Source: Puccinia triticina
Lineage: Eukaryota > Basidiomycota > Pucciniomycetes > Pucciniales > Pucciniaceae
Assembly (NCBI RefSeq): GCF_026914185.1
Contig: NC_070567.1
Span: 1,824,001-1,888,000, forward strand
Direction: 5' to 3'
DNA length: 64,000 nt
The position numbers and the translations under genes were made by a program. Positions 10,043-21,887 of this stretch are shown piece by piece. The notes beneath the pieces were generated by a model. The model ran no database searches. It was not told the DNA's origin and was given only the letters and a program-made list of their open reading frames with translations. How positions within the stretch are numbered: the first letter of the stretch is position 1; each line of letters begins with the position of its first letter.

Positions 10043-10697
10043 TGTAAAAATGATATGAGATTACTTTATTGAAACAGTATTTAACAAAGAACTCAATAAT
10101 AGTAAATACACTTTTTGAATAATAAAAATAGATTGTTAGATCGGTTTTTTAAACTTCACAGAGCTAGTAGTAAAGGGAAAAAATACCTTGAAGAAATGAA
10201 CCGCAGCGAACAAAAATCTTGGCACAAAGCACAACGACGTTGTCGAATAAGCAACAGGAATATCACAACAAAAACAGCCTAAAGTTTTATGAACGAAACA
10301 ATGCGATGTTAATAACTAGGAACAATTGTTGTTAATGAGAATGCTTGAAAGAACTACCTGCCCAGAAGCTGCTTCTAGCTCCTCCTAGATGCTTAGCGAT
10401 GACGAGAGTTGAGTTTTGAGCTTTTGATTTGATCGATGAGGAACAAAGAAGAAAGACCTCGAGTAGTTGTTGTCTGATGATTGATTGGTGATGAGATCGA
10501 CGAGATTGGATGATGGAGAAGAGTGATGAAGAAAAGAAATGGGGAAGAATTGAGTTTATCGGCGAAGAGAAAGAATAGAGTTCAAGATCTGAGTTTAGCC
10601 CATGTGGTCCGATCGATCGACATGATAACGCATGTACGCGTCATCCGTATGCATAGACCATGCATAGCGCGAGATTAAACTAGCTTAAACTTTGACA
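10043..10697 (-). repeat. copia-1 LTR (3' LTR of the full copy, 5' LTR of the truncated copy)
   Basis: This 655-bp direct repeat of 15051-15705 is flanked on the right by a purine-rich tract and on the left by a primer site. It therefore serves both copies of the tandem arrangement. Confidence 0.9.
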
Positions 10698-10703
10698 CTC
10701 CTC

Positions 10704-13700
10704 CTAAACATGCACATTCAGTAAATGTAATTGTTTAAAAGCAGATAGCAGTTTAATTTTGCCGAGCGGCTTCGTCAAGACATCCGCAATCATATCTTGT
10801 GTCGAGACTTGAAGGACCCGAGGAACCTTTAAAATAATCAGTTGCCGGACATATTGAAAGCGAATTTCAATATGTTTGGTATTTGGATTGAGTTGCGCCT
10901 CCTTGCTTATGATTACGGCACCAGAGTTGTTGTTGAATAAGAGAGGCGGATCTATACGAATGTCGAGGGAAGTGATGAGATTTGACATCCACCGCAGTTG
11001 TTTCGCGCATTTGTTTATGGCGATAAACTCGGCTTCGGTTGTTGATTGAGCCACCACGGATTGCTTTTTAGTCGTCCACGAGATAGGATTGCCAAAAAAT
11101 GTAATGACATAACCGGACATTGACTTTTTAGTGACTAGAGAGGTGCTGTAATCCGCATCGGCCCAACCACATAAGGCATTGGTTTGTTGTCCTTTATTAA
11201 AGTGAATACCAACATCGGCCGTGCCCCGCAAATATTGAAGGAGGTGTTTGATCAAAGACCAGTGACACAAGGAAGGGGAAGACGTAAATTGCGCTAAAAC
11301 ATTGACGGTGAAAGCTATATCTGGCCTTGAGTGAAGGGCCAAGTAGTTCAGCATTCCGACTGCTTTTTGCATAATTTTAACATCAAAGGGAGAAGATTCC
11401 GAAGCCACAACACGGTGAAAATTCATTGGTGAAGGAGCCTTCACAGGCGTGCAGTCGGTCATACCGAACTCGTCAATAATCTTGTTCGCAAAATCGGATT
11501 GATGAATGATCAACGAGCCGTCTTTCTGCCAGTCAAAGGTGTAACCAAGGTGTTGATTAGGTCGCTCTTTGATCTTCAGAGAATAGGACTTCGCCAGCTG
11601 ATCGAGAAAACCAAGAACCTTCTGTCGAGATTGGCCAACTATCAAACCATCGTCTACATGCATATGTAGCAGAATCGAATTGTCTTTGTTATGAAACAAA
11701 GCGTCGTCCAACAGCGATGACTCAAACCCGATAGAATTTAAAGTTGAAACAAGATGAGCTTTCCACATGCGTGGTGCTTGTTTCGTACCGTAGAGCAATT
11801 TGTTGAGTTTCCACACCCAGCCCTTTTTCGCCGGATCCGGATCCTCAAAACCAAGCACTTGCGAAACGTATATCGACGCATCAATGTTTCCGTAGAGAAA
11901 TGCCGTTTCCACATCGAACTGAAACACCGCAAAATTTTTGTTGACCGCAAGAGATAGAATCATCTTCAGAGACTCATTTCGCGCCACTGAAGAGTAGGTT
12001 TCGAAGTAGTGAATCATGTGTTCTTGATGATTACCAAACACAACCCAACGAGCTTTGTGCCGAATAACTTCTTTGAATTCGTTTAGTTTCCTAGTAAGCA
12101 GCCACATTCCGCCAATGGTTTTGTCGTCGGATGGAGGTGGTACCAGCGTACCAGTATTCTTTGATTGCAGTGAGTTGAATTCAGAGGACAAGGCATGTTC
12201 CCATTGAGGCAGAGCCGAAGTGTCATTCATTGCATCGTTAATAGTCACCGATTCTGTCAAGCTAAGTTCCGGCAACTCCGAGTCTGCGGCGAAGGCCAAG
12301 TTAGGCAAATTGGGATTCAATCGACGAGAACCTTTGAAAATGTTAGACGGATCAATCGTGGAACTGATGTCTTTTGGTGCAAGTTGATTCCAAGAGCCCC
12401 ATTTGTAGGTAAAATGTCGAGTTGGCTGGCGGGAAGAGGAATCAGTTTGATGAGTTGTCGATTCCAGGGACGGAGTAGAAGGAATGGGCAGAAGCACAGG
12501 CGGTAATGACGGAGTAGCAGAATGCAGGGAGGTGGAAGTGGGTGGATTGGTAGGAGGAGTGGAAGTGGGCGGAGTAGGAGAAGTGGAAGTGGGCGGATTG
12601 GCATGAGGGGTAGATGGCTGAGATTTGGGTAGATCGGTAACGCGATCAGATGAATTAGATTTTGTAGATATTTCTACCGTGACTTGTTCAGGATTAACAT
12701 CTGCGCATGATGTGGGCAAAGTTGAGGACAACTTTATCATTGCAGATTTAGAACCATAAGGAAAAGACAGAATGGGTGGCGTGAAATCCCGACTAATCAC
12801 CGTCCGGCAAGACACGGGATCAAAGAAGCGCATAGCATCCGATCTTGCTTCATAGCCGAGAAAAAGAAAAGGTTTTGAAGGAGGAAGTAGCTTTGAAGAA
12901 GGGGACTGAGAATGGACGTAGACTTTGAGACCGAAAGGTAAAAGAGTATGAACTTGTCTTACTTGTTCAATGGAAGCCCGTTTTTCAACCAGTATGGAGT
13001 TTGGACTGCTCCAATTAAGCGACGCGGATGGTAGAATGTTGATTAAAGAAGACGCAAATGAGAGGAACTGCACATTGTGCGAGCATGCACCGCATTTTCA
13101 TTAACAATGTCTGATTGAATTGTTTGGCTAGTCCGTTTGTTTGTGGGGAGTTCGCCGGTCCTTGTTCAAGACAAATTCCACGCTGAGACAAAAAATTCTT
13201 GAAAACAATCGATCCAAATTCTCCTCCACGATCAGTATGAAGAATCGATGGCGTAATGTCCAAGGTATTTTTGATCTCATTGAGATAAGACATTATTTTA
13301 GTATCCGATTCCGATTTCTTCTGCATCAAATAAATTCGGTTAAATCGCAAGAAATCGTCGATTAGGACCAAAATGTACCAAAAAGATCCTCGAGAATTTG
13401 GAGACACCTGCAAAACATCCATGTGAATCATCTTGAACGGCGAAGACGCAGAAGGGAGAGGATTGCTATGTAAAGAACGCTTTAGTTTAGCCATTCTACA
13501 CACCTCACAATTTATCGAAGAACCCAATTTTCCACGTGAGATCTTCATTAATTCGAAGAATTTGTTCAAATAGACGTCGGAAGGATGGCCTAAAATGATG
13601 TGCCAGTCTTTAAGCGAGTTGCTTTCCTTAAGTGAAAGCAGTGACGTCGAAGTAATTACGCTCGACCCGGATGAAACATAAAGATCTCCGGTCCGAGGAA

Positions 13701-14976
13701 AGCGTTCAATTACAGTAGATCCCATATACACCAAGAACATCTTGTTATTGTGTAAGCACCGGAAACCGTGATCTTCAAGTTGAGAAACCGAAATAAGATT
13801 ACATTTTCCGGAGGGAGCAAGATAAACTGGATAGATGTTGTACTTTCCAAATCGCATGGACCCGATATGAGTGATGTCTATAGACCCAAAATAAGTTTGC
13901 ATAGTCTTATTCACTGGTTGTAAATTAGACAGAAGTCGAGCGTCGGACACTGTTGATTTAGATGCACCGGTGTCAAGCACTAACCGGATCTTCTCATTGT
14001 CAATCGGACCAACATGGAATGTAGCTTCATCCTCAACAAAGAACCCAATATCTTCTGCTTCACCAATCATTTCCTCGGAAACAGCTTCAGCAACGTCTTC
14101 ATTGTCTGATTATTCGACTGAATTTAACCGCTGAGAGCGCAACTTTATTAAGGATTCAATAAGTTGATCAAGTTCTTGATCACTTGTTTTCGCCTTAACG
14201 TTTGAAGAAGCGGAAGATGAAGTAGCTCTATTTTTGGTCAGAACGACGTTTCTAAACTTCTTTTTGATAGCCTTAAATTTTTCCTTGTTAGGTCGAACAA
14301 ATGGTTTCGATGATAAAGCATCAATTGACGCAGAACTGGAAGTAGTTTGTTGAAGTCGACTATGCTCAAGACCCATACAAATAGCTAGTTTTTCAAAAGT
14401 AAAGGGAGTGACGTCATAGAGATTTTGAATGAGGCCGTTTAGAGATTCATCAAATCAAAAACTCTTGAGGAAAAAAATTCCAGCCATTGCAGTGTCGATC
14501 TGAGTGTTTGGAGTGGAAATTTGAGCTGATTTGAGAGACATATACATAGTTTGAAATTTACTGATGTGATCGGCAATTGATGAACCGGGAATAAAGTCAA
14601 GATGAATGAGTGCATAAAGCTTGTCACCAAGCTTTATCAATGATTTTTCACCGCATGCTGCAGCTAAGTCCTCCATGGCTTTGGCGAACGTATTGACTGC
14701 TTGAACGACAGGGAATAATTTGGCGGACACGCATACTTCAAGGAGAGTATAAGCGTTTGACGTTTTCTTTCGGAACTTCTTCTCGTTCTTGTGAAGTTCG
14801 CACCACACCGGATCAAAAACATCCTCATCGCCTCGTCCAGTAACAAGATGTTTAAACGACTTCTTCCACTCCGGCCAATTATCGCGACGGAGCTTGGTAA
14901 TTCGAATCTTGTCTGTTCGATGATCATTATCACTTGAAGACGAATCATCTCGATTGATTACCGGAGGTTCTGCCAT
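10704..14976 (-). pseudogene. copia-1 gag-pol polyprotein, broken
   Basis: The order is that of Ty1/copia: gag (ATG at 14976), protease with LVLDTGASKS near 13980, integrase with an HHCC zinc motif near 13600-13490 and a D,D(35)E core, reverse transcriptase with LHMHVDDGLIVG near 11650, and RNase H with ADADYS near 11150. The frame is interrupted by TGA at 14455 and TAA at 14110, which stay in one frame. A 1-bp shift near 13050 separates integrase from reverse transcriptase. The last 789 codons, covering reverse transcriptase and RNase H, are uninterrupted. With near-identical LTRs these lesions look recent. I saw no clear CCHC knuckle in gag. Confidence 0.9.
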
Positions 14977-15050
14977 CTCGTTTGTATTTTATCTAGAAGT
15001 GTTTTCTAATTTTGAGTTCTTATACTGTCAAGTAATAACTCTCGCTACCA

Positions 15051-15705
15051 TGTAAAAATGATATGAGATTACTTTATTGAAACAGTATTTAACAAAGAAC
15101 TCAATAATAGTAAATACACTTTTTGAATAATAAAAATAGATTGTTAGATCGGTTTTTTAAACTTCACAGAGCTAGTAGTAAAGGGAAAAAATACCTTGAA
15201 GAAATGAACCGCAGCGAACAAAAATCTTGGCACAAAGCACAACGACGTTGTCGAATAAGCAACAGGAATATCACAACAAAAACAGCCTAAAGTTTTATGA
15301 ACGAAACAATGCGATGTTAATAACTAGGAACAATTGTTGTTAATGAGAATGCTTGAAAGAACTACCTGCCCAGAAGCTGCTTCTAGCTCCTCCTAGATGC
15401 TTAGCGATGACGAGAGTTGAGTTTTGAGCTTTTGATTTGATCGATGAGGAACAAAGAAGAAAGACCTCGAGTAGTTGTTGTCTGATGATTGATTGGTGAT
15501 GAGATCGACGAGATTGGATGATGGAGAAGAGTGATGAAGAAAAGAAACGGGGAAGAATTGAGTTTATCGGCGAAGAGAAAGAATAGAGTTCAAGATCTGA
15601 GTTTAGCCCATGTGGTCCGATCGATCGACATGATAACGCATGTACGCGTCATCCGTATGCATAGACCATGCATAGCGCGAGATTAAACTAGCTTAAACTT
15701 TGACA
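15051..15705 (-). repeat. copia-1 5' LTR
   Basis: Direct repeat partner of 10043-10697, starting TGTAAAAATG and ending CTTTGACA on the plus strand. As the 5' LTR of a minus-strand element it should hold the promoter. Confidence 0.9.
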
Positions 15706-16945
15706 TAACCTAACCACTTAGGTTACAACAGGATGGAGGGTGGGTTGTGAAAAAAGATAAATGTTGTCCTGAAACCCAGTTGACTGATTCCCCACCAATG
15801 GAAGAGCTATGTACACGTGTAATGAGGCCTCCAAGATGAGATGCCAGATGTTTTGGATTGTTAGTTGGTTTTGTGAGAATATCAGCTTAGGGGAACGGTG
15901 CCTAACTCATAAATTGAGCAATACGCTGGGAACTAAATTAGCTGCGGAATCTGGTAAGCAAAAGCAAACCATTTCCGCAGTCCAAATCAGCGCCGCGGGA
16001 GTTGTGAAACTAAAATCATCTCATGATGTAAACAGGTCTGACGCACATGAGCAGCAAGATTAGGCTTACAGAAAATCCCGGCCCAAGATCACTGATCAAG
16101 AGAATATCAGCAAGCACCAAAGGTAAGCGGCTTCAGAGACTCATGGTGAGATGATTAGATAGATGCTAACACTCTATTCATTTATCTTAGACAGAACCGT
16201 CAAAGAAAGACAGACCAAACACCCCAATACCGCTCAAAGAGCAGGAAGCAATATTGGAAAGTGATTTGTGTTCAAAGACGGCAGAGGCTAGAATAAAACA
16301 ACAGCAGCTGAGGCAAAGTTCATCTTGGAGATTGTGTTGCATTGCTACTTATAAGCCGTATAGCCAACACAAAGTGAAAAGTCACCCAGGTCAAAAGACA
16401 AATACAAGTAAGGCTCAAACAAACCTTCAGGAGAGAGCAGAAAAGGAAATTTAGCTAATGATGGTTGTTGACCATGACAGACTGCCAAAAGCCAACACTA
16501 TTCTTTTCTTACTTTATCTCACTCTCAACTTAAAAGTAGAGAGCGGCTCTGTTCCTGCTCTTAGGTACTTTTTCCTTTTTCTTTATATATCAATCTATTG
16601 TACATACCTTACATCACATAGTCTGATAAGAAAAAAAAACTCTTAGTTCTTTGAAGTTTTTCAGGTTTGGAAGCAAATTTACCACCAAGTGCCCATGATT
16701 CTGGTGTGAGCTTGGACCCAATTTTTCCAGGTGATGTGTTTCTTCTTGTTATAGGTGGTGGTGATTTGGGTTGGAGTGCCCTTTTGGAAGACTTGACAGT
16801 GGTAGGCAGTTGTTTAGATAATTTGTACCTTGAGTCGGAATCTGTGCCTTCAGGATGGTTGTACATCAAGTCTTATATATAATTAGTTTTTTTCTGCCAG
16901 AGGTCTCACTAATGATACTATTAAGGATATCTTGAGTAGGAATCT
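15706..16945. other. Sequence between the two copia elements, no assigned gene
   Basis: About 15892-15995 is a diverged copy of 6597-6705. A possible spliced fragment is suggested by AAAGGTAAGC near 16120 and TTATCTTAGACAG near 16183-16195, but no domain emerges from joining them. The last five bases, AATCT at 16941-16945, are the left target duplication of copia-2. Confidence 0.4.
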
Positions 16946-17505
16946 TGTAATAATTGGAATAATCCCGACAGCACACTGATATATAACCAATGAATGAGTT
17001 GACTGTTTACCACCGACAACACCTTAGATCACACCTAGCACACACCTATGATGAAATGAATAAAAATAAGTAGAAGAACATTTTAAGTATGTAGATGATG
17101 AGATATGATAGATAGGAACAAAGAGTGCATACCTGCACGTTGAACGAGCAGAGCGAGCATTTTAGATTTATTGTGAAGGACACGCGAAGAGGGATTTAGA
17201 TCTGAGTGAGAACATGAATATTGATAAAGAAGATAAGAAAGAGAACAAAAATCAGTCTTGAGTCGGGTTGTTTTTGATTGGGTTGAACTTTGGCTTACCA
17301 GTCTCTTTTCTTCACTTGAGTGTTTTAATTGAGCGTGTGAAGAAAAAAGACTGGTAAGCTGTCAAGACTTGCGGTTGTTTTGTAGGTGCGGCGAATGATT
17401 AGGGTTAGGTTTTAAGACTTGATGCAAGTGAGAATTGCATATGCCTCATTCTTCCGGCTGCGTGTTTCGAATACGCAGTCGCGGGCGGTTTAGCATACTC
17501 TAACA
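16946..17505 (-). repeat. copia-2 3' LTR (560 bp)
   Basis: It begins TGTAATAATTGG and ends ACTCTAACA on the plus strand. It carries one copy of the 70-bp unit that is triplicated in the other LTR. Confidence 0.9.
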
Positions 17506-17512
17506 GGCCCCC

Positions 17513-20500
17513 TCAATTCGAAACGGGATCAGAAAGTCCAATCATTTCCCTGAATTTGACGAAAGGCTTCTTTCCTAAGTTCTTGGTGAAGATATCAGCG
17601 ATCATGTTTGATGTGTACGTGTGTCGCATCTTGAAGGTCCCCTGGTGAACATGTTCGCGTATCCAATGGTGCTCAATAGCAACGTGCTTCACGCGGCCAT
17701 GGTGTACCGGGTCTTCGGCCAGATGGATGGCACTTAAGTTATCACAGACAAGCTCAAGAGGCACTGGGATTTCCATGTTAAGCTCCTTCATCAATTTCAA
17801 TAGCCAAAGAGCTTCTTGACCCGCCTCCGTGATTGCGCGGTATTTGGCTTCCGTCGAGGATAAGGCAACGGTTTGTTGAAGACGGCTTCTCCAGCTAATA
17901 GCACCACCCATGTATTTAAATATGTATCCCGTGGTAGATCGAAGGGTTGATTTGTCACCAGCCCAGTCCGCGTCACTTGCGCACTCCGGAAAATTCCATC
18001 CTGGATGAACATTGATGTCTTGCTTGGGATTGTGTTTGTATCGGATGCAGAAATTGATTGTTGCTTTGAGATAACGGATGATGTGAAGGAAAGCGTCCCA
18101 ATGTTTTTGGTTGGGTTTTTCCAGAAATCGGGACGGCACACCGACTGCAAAGCTGATGTCGGGCCGAGTACAGATGGCAATATACATCAGAGATCCAACA
18201 GCGCTGTGGTACCTTGTGTTAATCTTGGAAAAATTTTGATGTTCTTCATCTGTTGCCTTGATTAACTTGGTGTTGTATCCAAATGGCGTTGACGCGGGCT
18301 TGCAGTGAGTCATGTTGAATTTATCAATGACGTTTTGAATCATTCCTTGTTGATGTAGCACATAGTCGCCAGTTGGTTTTCTTTTGATTTCTAGTCCAAT
18401 GACGAACTCGGCTATGCCTAGATCTTCCATGGCCCATTTAGCCTTTATCTGATTCTTCACGTTTTCAATTTCGTCGCCTGTTATGATCATATCGTCCACA
18501 TGTAGATATAGGATGCTGCGCTTGCCGTTTGAATTGCGGAAAAAGACACAAGAGTCTGCGTTTGTTTTTACGAACCCAATACTGACAAGATGTTTTTCCA
18601 CTTCTATGTGCCAGAGTCGTGCCAATTGTTTCAAACCATAGATGGATTTGTGTAGTTTCCAGACTTTCCCTTTTCCACCCACTTCGAAACCTTCGGGCTG
18701 TTCAAGATAGATTTCTTCTTCGAGCGGACTGTTCAGAAAGGCGGCCACCGCATCCATTTGTTCAATTACCCATCCCTCCTGCGCAGCAAGCGCGATGATC
18801 ATTTGTAACGAAGCTGGCCGGCTGGTCGGGGAGAAGATTTTGTCGAAATCAACGCCTTCTTCTTGTGTGAAACCCTTTGCGACGTAGCAAGCCTTATATT
18901 TCGAAATATCACCGTTAGGCAACAATTTAACCTTGAAGACCCATCGTCCGCGAATTACTTTACAACCTTGCAGTCGATCGACGCGAGTAAATACGATGAG
19001 TTTTTCAAAACCATCAATTTCCTTTTGACACGCTTGCGTCCATTTGTCTTTGAAGCTTGATTTACAAATGTCTTTGAATGTTTTGGGCTCATATTTTGGG
19101 TCGAGGATTGTAGCGTCAACACATGTCTCTTTAATAGCAAGGTAAGCTCTCTTAGGCATCTGGCTGATGCGAGTGGATCTGCGGACGTAGTCCGGATTGT
19201 CGGGATGGTTCAGGGGCGGTTTGGGTGGGATCACTATTAGGCGGGCATTCTCTACTGCCGGCTGAGAAGTATCATTCGGTGAGTCTTGGTCGCTTTCTTC
19301 AGATTGATTGTCTGTTGCGGGAGTCATGGGATTGCTAGGTTTCTGAGCACTTTCATCATCCTCAGTGTCTTTGATTAGGAACTCCTCGAATGGTTTGCCC
19401 CCCCTTTCAGGGAAAGAGTTCTCATCAAAATGAACATCGTGAGTATTGATAATCTTGTGACTATCGTAATCAAATATGAGGTAGTTTATGTTGAATTCGT
19501 CGAAACCAACAAGGACTCCCTTCCGCGAGGTCTCACTGAATTTGTGATCGCGCTCCTCTTTGCGAGTGACGACATACGCTAAGCATCCGAAAGTTCGGAT
19601 GTAGTCCAGATTTGGTTTGTGATGATACCATAACTCATATGGTGATTCCATTAGGCCGTTCCTAGCACGGTTGAAAACCCTGTTTTGAACAAAGACAGCG
19701 GCGTCGCACGCGAGACTCCAGAAACGAGATGGTATACCGCTTTTTGAAAGGAAAGATCTTGCCTTGGTTGATATTGTTCTCATGTATTGTTCAACTAGAC
19801 CATTTTGTTGCGGTGTATATGGTGCGGTTGTGTTTTTGATTATGCCAACAGAATCGCAAAAAGGAATAAGGATTGAGTTTATGAATTCTCCTCCACCATC
19901 GGTGGTTATCATTTTCACTTTTCGATCACATTGTCTCTCGGCGCGCGTGATGAAATGATTTATGGAATTGAAAATTTCCTCCTTAGTTTTTGATTTCAAA
20001 AAGTAAATAAAGACCATTCTAGAGAACTCATCGATTATCAACATGAAATAAGAGTAATTGAAAATACAAGGTATCCTGATTATTCCGCTGAGATCTATGT
20101 GAATATTGTCTAGGGGATAACGTGCTAAGGGTTTCTCCCCTTTAAGAGGAACACGAGTAGATTTAGTGAGTTTACAAGTATCGCAAATGGGGTCCAGTTT
20201 TCCTTTAGTCTCAACTGTCCTCTTAATGTATTCGCTGTTGATATGTCCTAGTCGGTTGTGAACTGTGTTAATATCAATTGAGTTAGCTTCATTCTTTTCC
20301 TTATAGGTATTGACTGAGAAATTGCTAACCGGCTCGACTTTCACAACCATGAGATTGCTAATGTAATGTCCTTGGAGAAATGCTTCGTCGTCAAACATGA
20401 CTGTGAACTTGAGTGGATCGTTCGGGTCTTGAACTTCGACAGCTCCTTGTCTCTTGAGAGCTCCAGCCGCAATGAGATTGTTTCGGAGACTAGGAATATA

Positions 20501-21019
20501 CAATGAGTCTTGAAGGGTGAACTTCTCGACTGATACTCCTTGTATTTGGACTTCTCCAATAGCTTCAACTTTGAGTTCTTCCGAGCCAGCTGTCATGATC
20601 GGGTCTAGTTTCTTAGAGTTGTTTTTGACGCTTGAGAAAAACCTGAAATCATTGAACATGTGGCTCGATGCACCCGTGTCCCATATAGCCTCAAACTTAG
20701 AGTGAACTAGATTTGCTTTGTTTCCGTAGGCCATGAAAACATAGTCTCGCTTCTTCTTAGGTACTGATTGAGTGAAGAAGGCTTCACCTGCTGTATTCTG
20801 CGGTGGTGGTGGCGTATGTTGAGTGCTTGGAGGTTGTTCGGTATTATGAGCGCTGGGGGGTGTGAGACCCCGCTTCTTGAACCATTCCTTTTGAGCTTTG
20901 GCATTCTCGGGTCGCTTAAAGCATTTGTTGGCGGCGTGTGGTCCAACGCATTGAGTTGGGGTACATTTAGGGCGATTTGGGTTTTGTTGGGCTCTCGATG
21001 TGTTGCTGGCGATCTTCAT
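17513..21019 (-). CDS. copia-2 Pol polyprotein (protease, integrase, reverse transcriptase, RNase H)
   Basis: This is an uninterrupted 1168-codon frame. A knuckle of spacing C-x4-C-x3-H-x4-C lies near residue 18-35. The protease site IWDTGASSHMF follows at about residue 111. The integrase zinc motif (HNRLGH...CDTCK) and a D,D,E core (HIDLSG, TTDGGGEF, NGLVEQ) come next. Reverse transcriptase has YLHVDDMIITG, and RNase H has SDADWAGD and ALSSTEAKYRAI. It is in the same frame as gag at 21146-21844, so the natural product is probably one polyprotein. The ATG at 21019 is simply the first after the intervening TGA. All catalytic residues I looked for are present. Confidence 0.93.
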   Translation of the reverse strand: MKIASNTSRAQQNPNRPKCTPTQCVGPHAANKCFKRPENAKAQKEWFKKRGLTPPSAHNTEQPPSTQHTPPPPQNTAGEAFFTQSVPKKKRDYVFMAYGNKANLVHSKFEAIWDTGASSHMFNDFRFFSSVKNNSKKLDPIMTAGSEELKVEAIGEVQIQGVSVEKFTLQDSLYIPSLRNNLIAAGALKRQGAVEVQDPNDPLKFTVMFDDEAFLQGHYISNLMVVKVEPVSNFSVNTYKEKNEANSIDINTVHNRLGHINSEYIKRTVETKGKLDPICDTCKLTKSTRVPLKGEKPLARYPLDNIHIDLSGIIRIPCIFNYSYFMLIIDEFSRMVFIYFLKSKTKEEIFNSINHFITRAERQCDRKVKMITTDGGGEFINSILIPFCDSVGIIKNTTAPYTPQQNGLVEQYMRTISTKARSFLSKSGIPSRFWSLACDAAVFVQNRVFNRARNGLMESPYELWYHHKPNLDYIRTFGCLAYVVTRKEERDHKFSETSRKGVLVGFDEFNINYLIFDYDSHKIINTHDVHFDENSFPERGGKPFEEFLIKDTEDDESAQKPSNPMTPATDNQSEESDQDSPNDTSQPAVENARLIVIPPKPPLNHPDNPDYVRRSTRISQMPKRAYLAIKETCVDATILDPKYEPKTFKDICKSSFKDKWTQACQKEIDGFEKLIVFTRVDRLQGCKVIRGRWVFKVKLLPNGDISKYKACYVAKGFTQEEGVDFDKIFSPTSRPASLQMIIALAAQEGWVIEQMDAVAAFLNSPLEEEIYLEQPEGFEVGGKGKVWKLHKSIYGLKQLARLWHIEVEKHLVSIGFVKTNADSCVFFRNSNGKRSILYLHVDDMIITGDEIENVKNQIKAKWAMEDLGIAEFVIGLEIKRKPTGDYVLHQQGMIQNVIDKFNMTHCKPASTPFGYNTKLIKATDEEHQNFSKINTRYHSAVGSLMYIAICTRPDISFAVGVPSRFLEKPNQKHWDAFLHIIRYLKATINFCIRYKHNPKQDINVHPGWNFPECASDADWAGDKSTLRSTTGYIFKYMGGAISWRSRLQQTVALSSTEAKYRAITEAGQEALWLLKLMKELNMEIPVPLELVCDNLSAIHLAEDPVHHGRVKHVAIEHHWIREHVHQGTFKMRHTYTSNMIADIFTKNLGKKPFVKFREMIGLSDPVSN

Positions 21020-21145
21020 GTTGTTTAAGCCGCTAGTGATTTTGTTTGTATTGGAAAAAGAGAATTCAATATTGGTGTCTTCATATCTTTTTAACGCATC
21101 AATGACTGATCGGGTGGTTATAGGCTTGACGGTGTTGAGTATGGT

Positions 21146-21844
21146 TCAAACTTCTTGCATGTGTGAGTCGTTTAGGGAATGTAGAAGGGTTCTTCCCAGA
21201 TGGGACTCGTTGATGTGTCCTCCGCGGTTGGCGAATTCGCTTTTTAGTTTGCAGAAGGCGTCGATATGGGTGGTGATTGAGGTTTTGTAGTCTTGGCTGA
21301 ATTTATTGATCTTTGATTGAATGAGGAACAAGTTGGCTTCGTTGTCTGATTGGTGGAAAGTTTTAATAGCTTGCCATAGGTGCGCGGGTCCTTTCGGACA
21401 TTCAGGGATTTGTTGTCCAGATACGTCGGGGTCATTGATATCATCTTCTTCTTCGACGTCGACTAGCGGGATTATGATGTCTTTGTAAGCAGCTCTGAAT
21501 TGGGTTGAGTTATCAGCGTCCATTCTCGAGTACATGAATTCAAGGATGCACCGGCGGTTGATGTTGTTCACTTCGTATGTGACTCCTTCGTCTTCATAAA
21601 ATTTGTCCGTTATGTACTGATGGAGAAACAGGATTTCAAGTGATCCTAGGACTTGACCGGACCAGACCATGTAGTTGTCATCGGTAAGATTTTTGATCCC
21701 TTTTATTTTGTTCAAAGTAGCTGACATTCCGAAAGCGTGTGCTTGATTGTTACTGAGGATCATTCCGCCGCGACTCGACGCATTTTCGATGGCTTGCTTC
21801 TGGTTTTCAATGTTGGGGTCGACAGGATTGCTGGCTGGCGGCAT
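21146..21844 (-). CDS. copia-2 Gag
   Basis: The ATG at 21844 (MPPASNPVDP) lies 44 bp after the LTR. The frame contains the copia-type gag core (LTDDNYMVWSGQVLGSLE; LWQAIKTFHQSDNEANLFL). It stops at TGA 21146-21148 and continues in the same frame beyond, through 42 stop-free codons, into the pol frame. The stop is either a single C-to-T change of CGA or a read-through codon; the sequence alone cannot decide. An upstream in-frame ATG at 21964 lies inside the LTR and is rejected as the start. Confidence 0.88.
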   Translation of the reverse strand: MPPASNPVDPNIENQKQAIENASSRGGMILSNNQAHAFGMSATLNKIKGIKNLTDDNYMVWSGQVLGSLEILFLHQYITDKFYEDEGVTYEVNNINRRCILEFMYSRMDADNSTQFRAAYKDIIIPLVDVEEEDDINDPDVSGQQIPECPKGPAHLWQAIKTFHQSDNEANLFLIQSKINKFSQDYKTSITTHIDAFCKLKSEFANRGGHINESHLGRTLLHSLNDSHMQEV

Positions 21845-21887
21845 TGTTGAGGATATTCGTCGATTGAACTGAACTCTCTCGCTACCA

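Larger units (their letters stand above)
10043..15705 (-). mobile_element. Ty1/copia retrotransposon copia-1, complete LTR pair
   Basis: The element reads right to left: 5' LTR 15051-15705, primer site 15039-15050 (TGGTAGCGAGAG on the minus strand, matching the 3' end of initiator tRNA-Met), gag-pol 14976-10704, a purine tract (AGGAGGAG) at 10698-10705, and 3' LTR 10043-10697. The LTRs are 655 bp and start TG and end CA. I found only one difference between them, T at 10540 against C at 15548 in a CpG, so insertion looks recent. No simple target duplication can be read because the left side continues into a second truncated copy. Confidence 0.9.
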
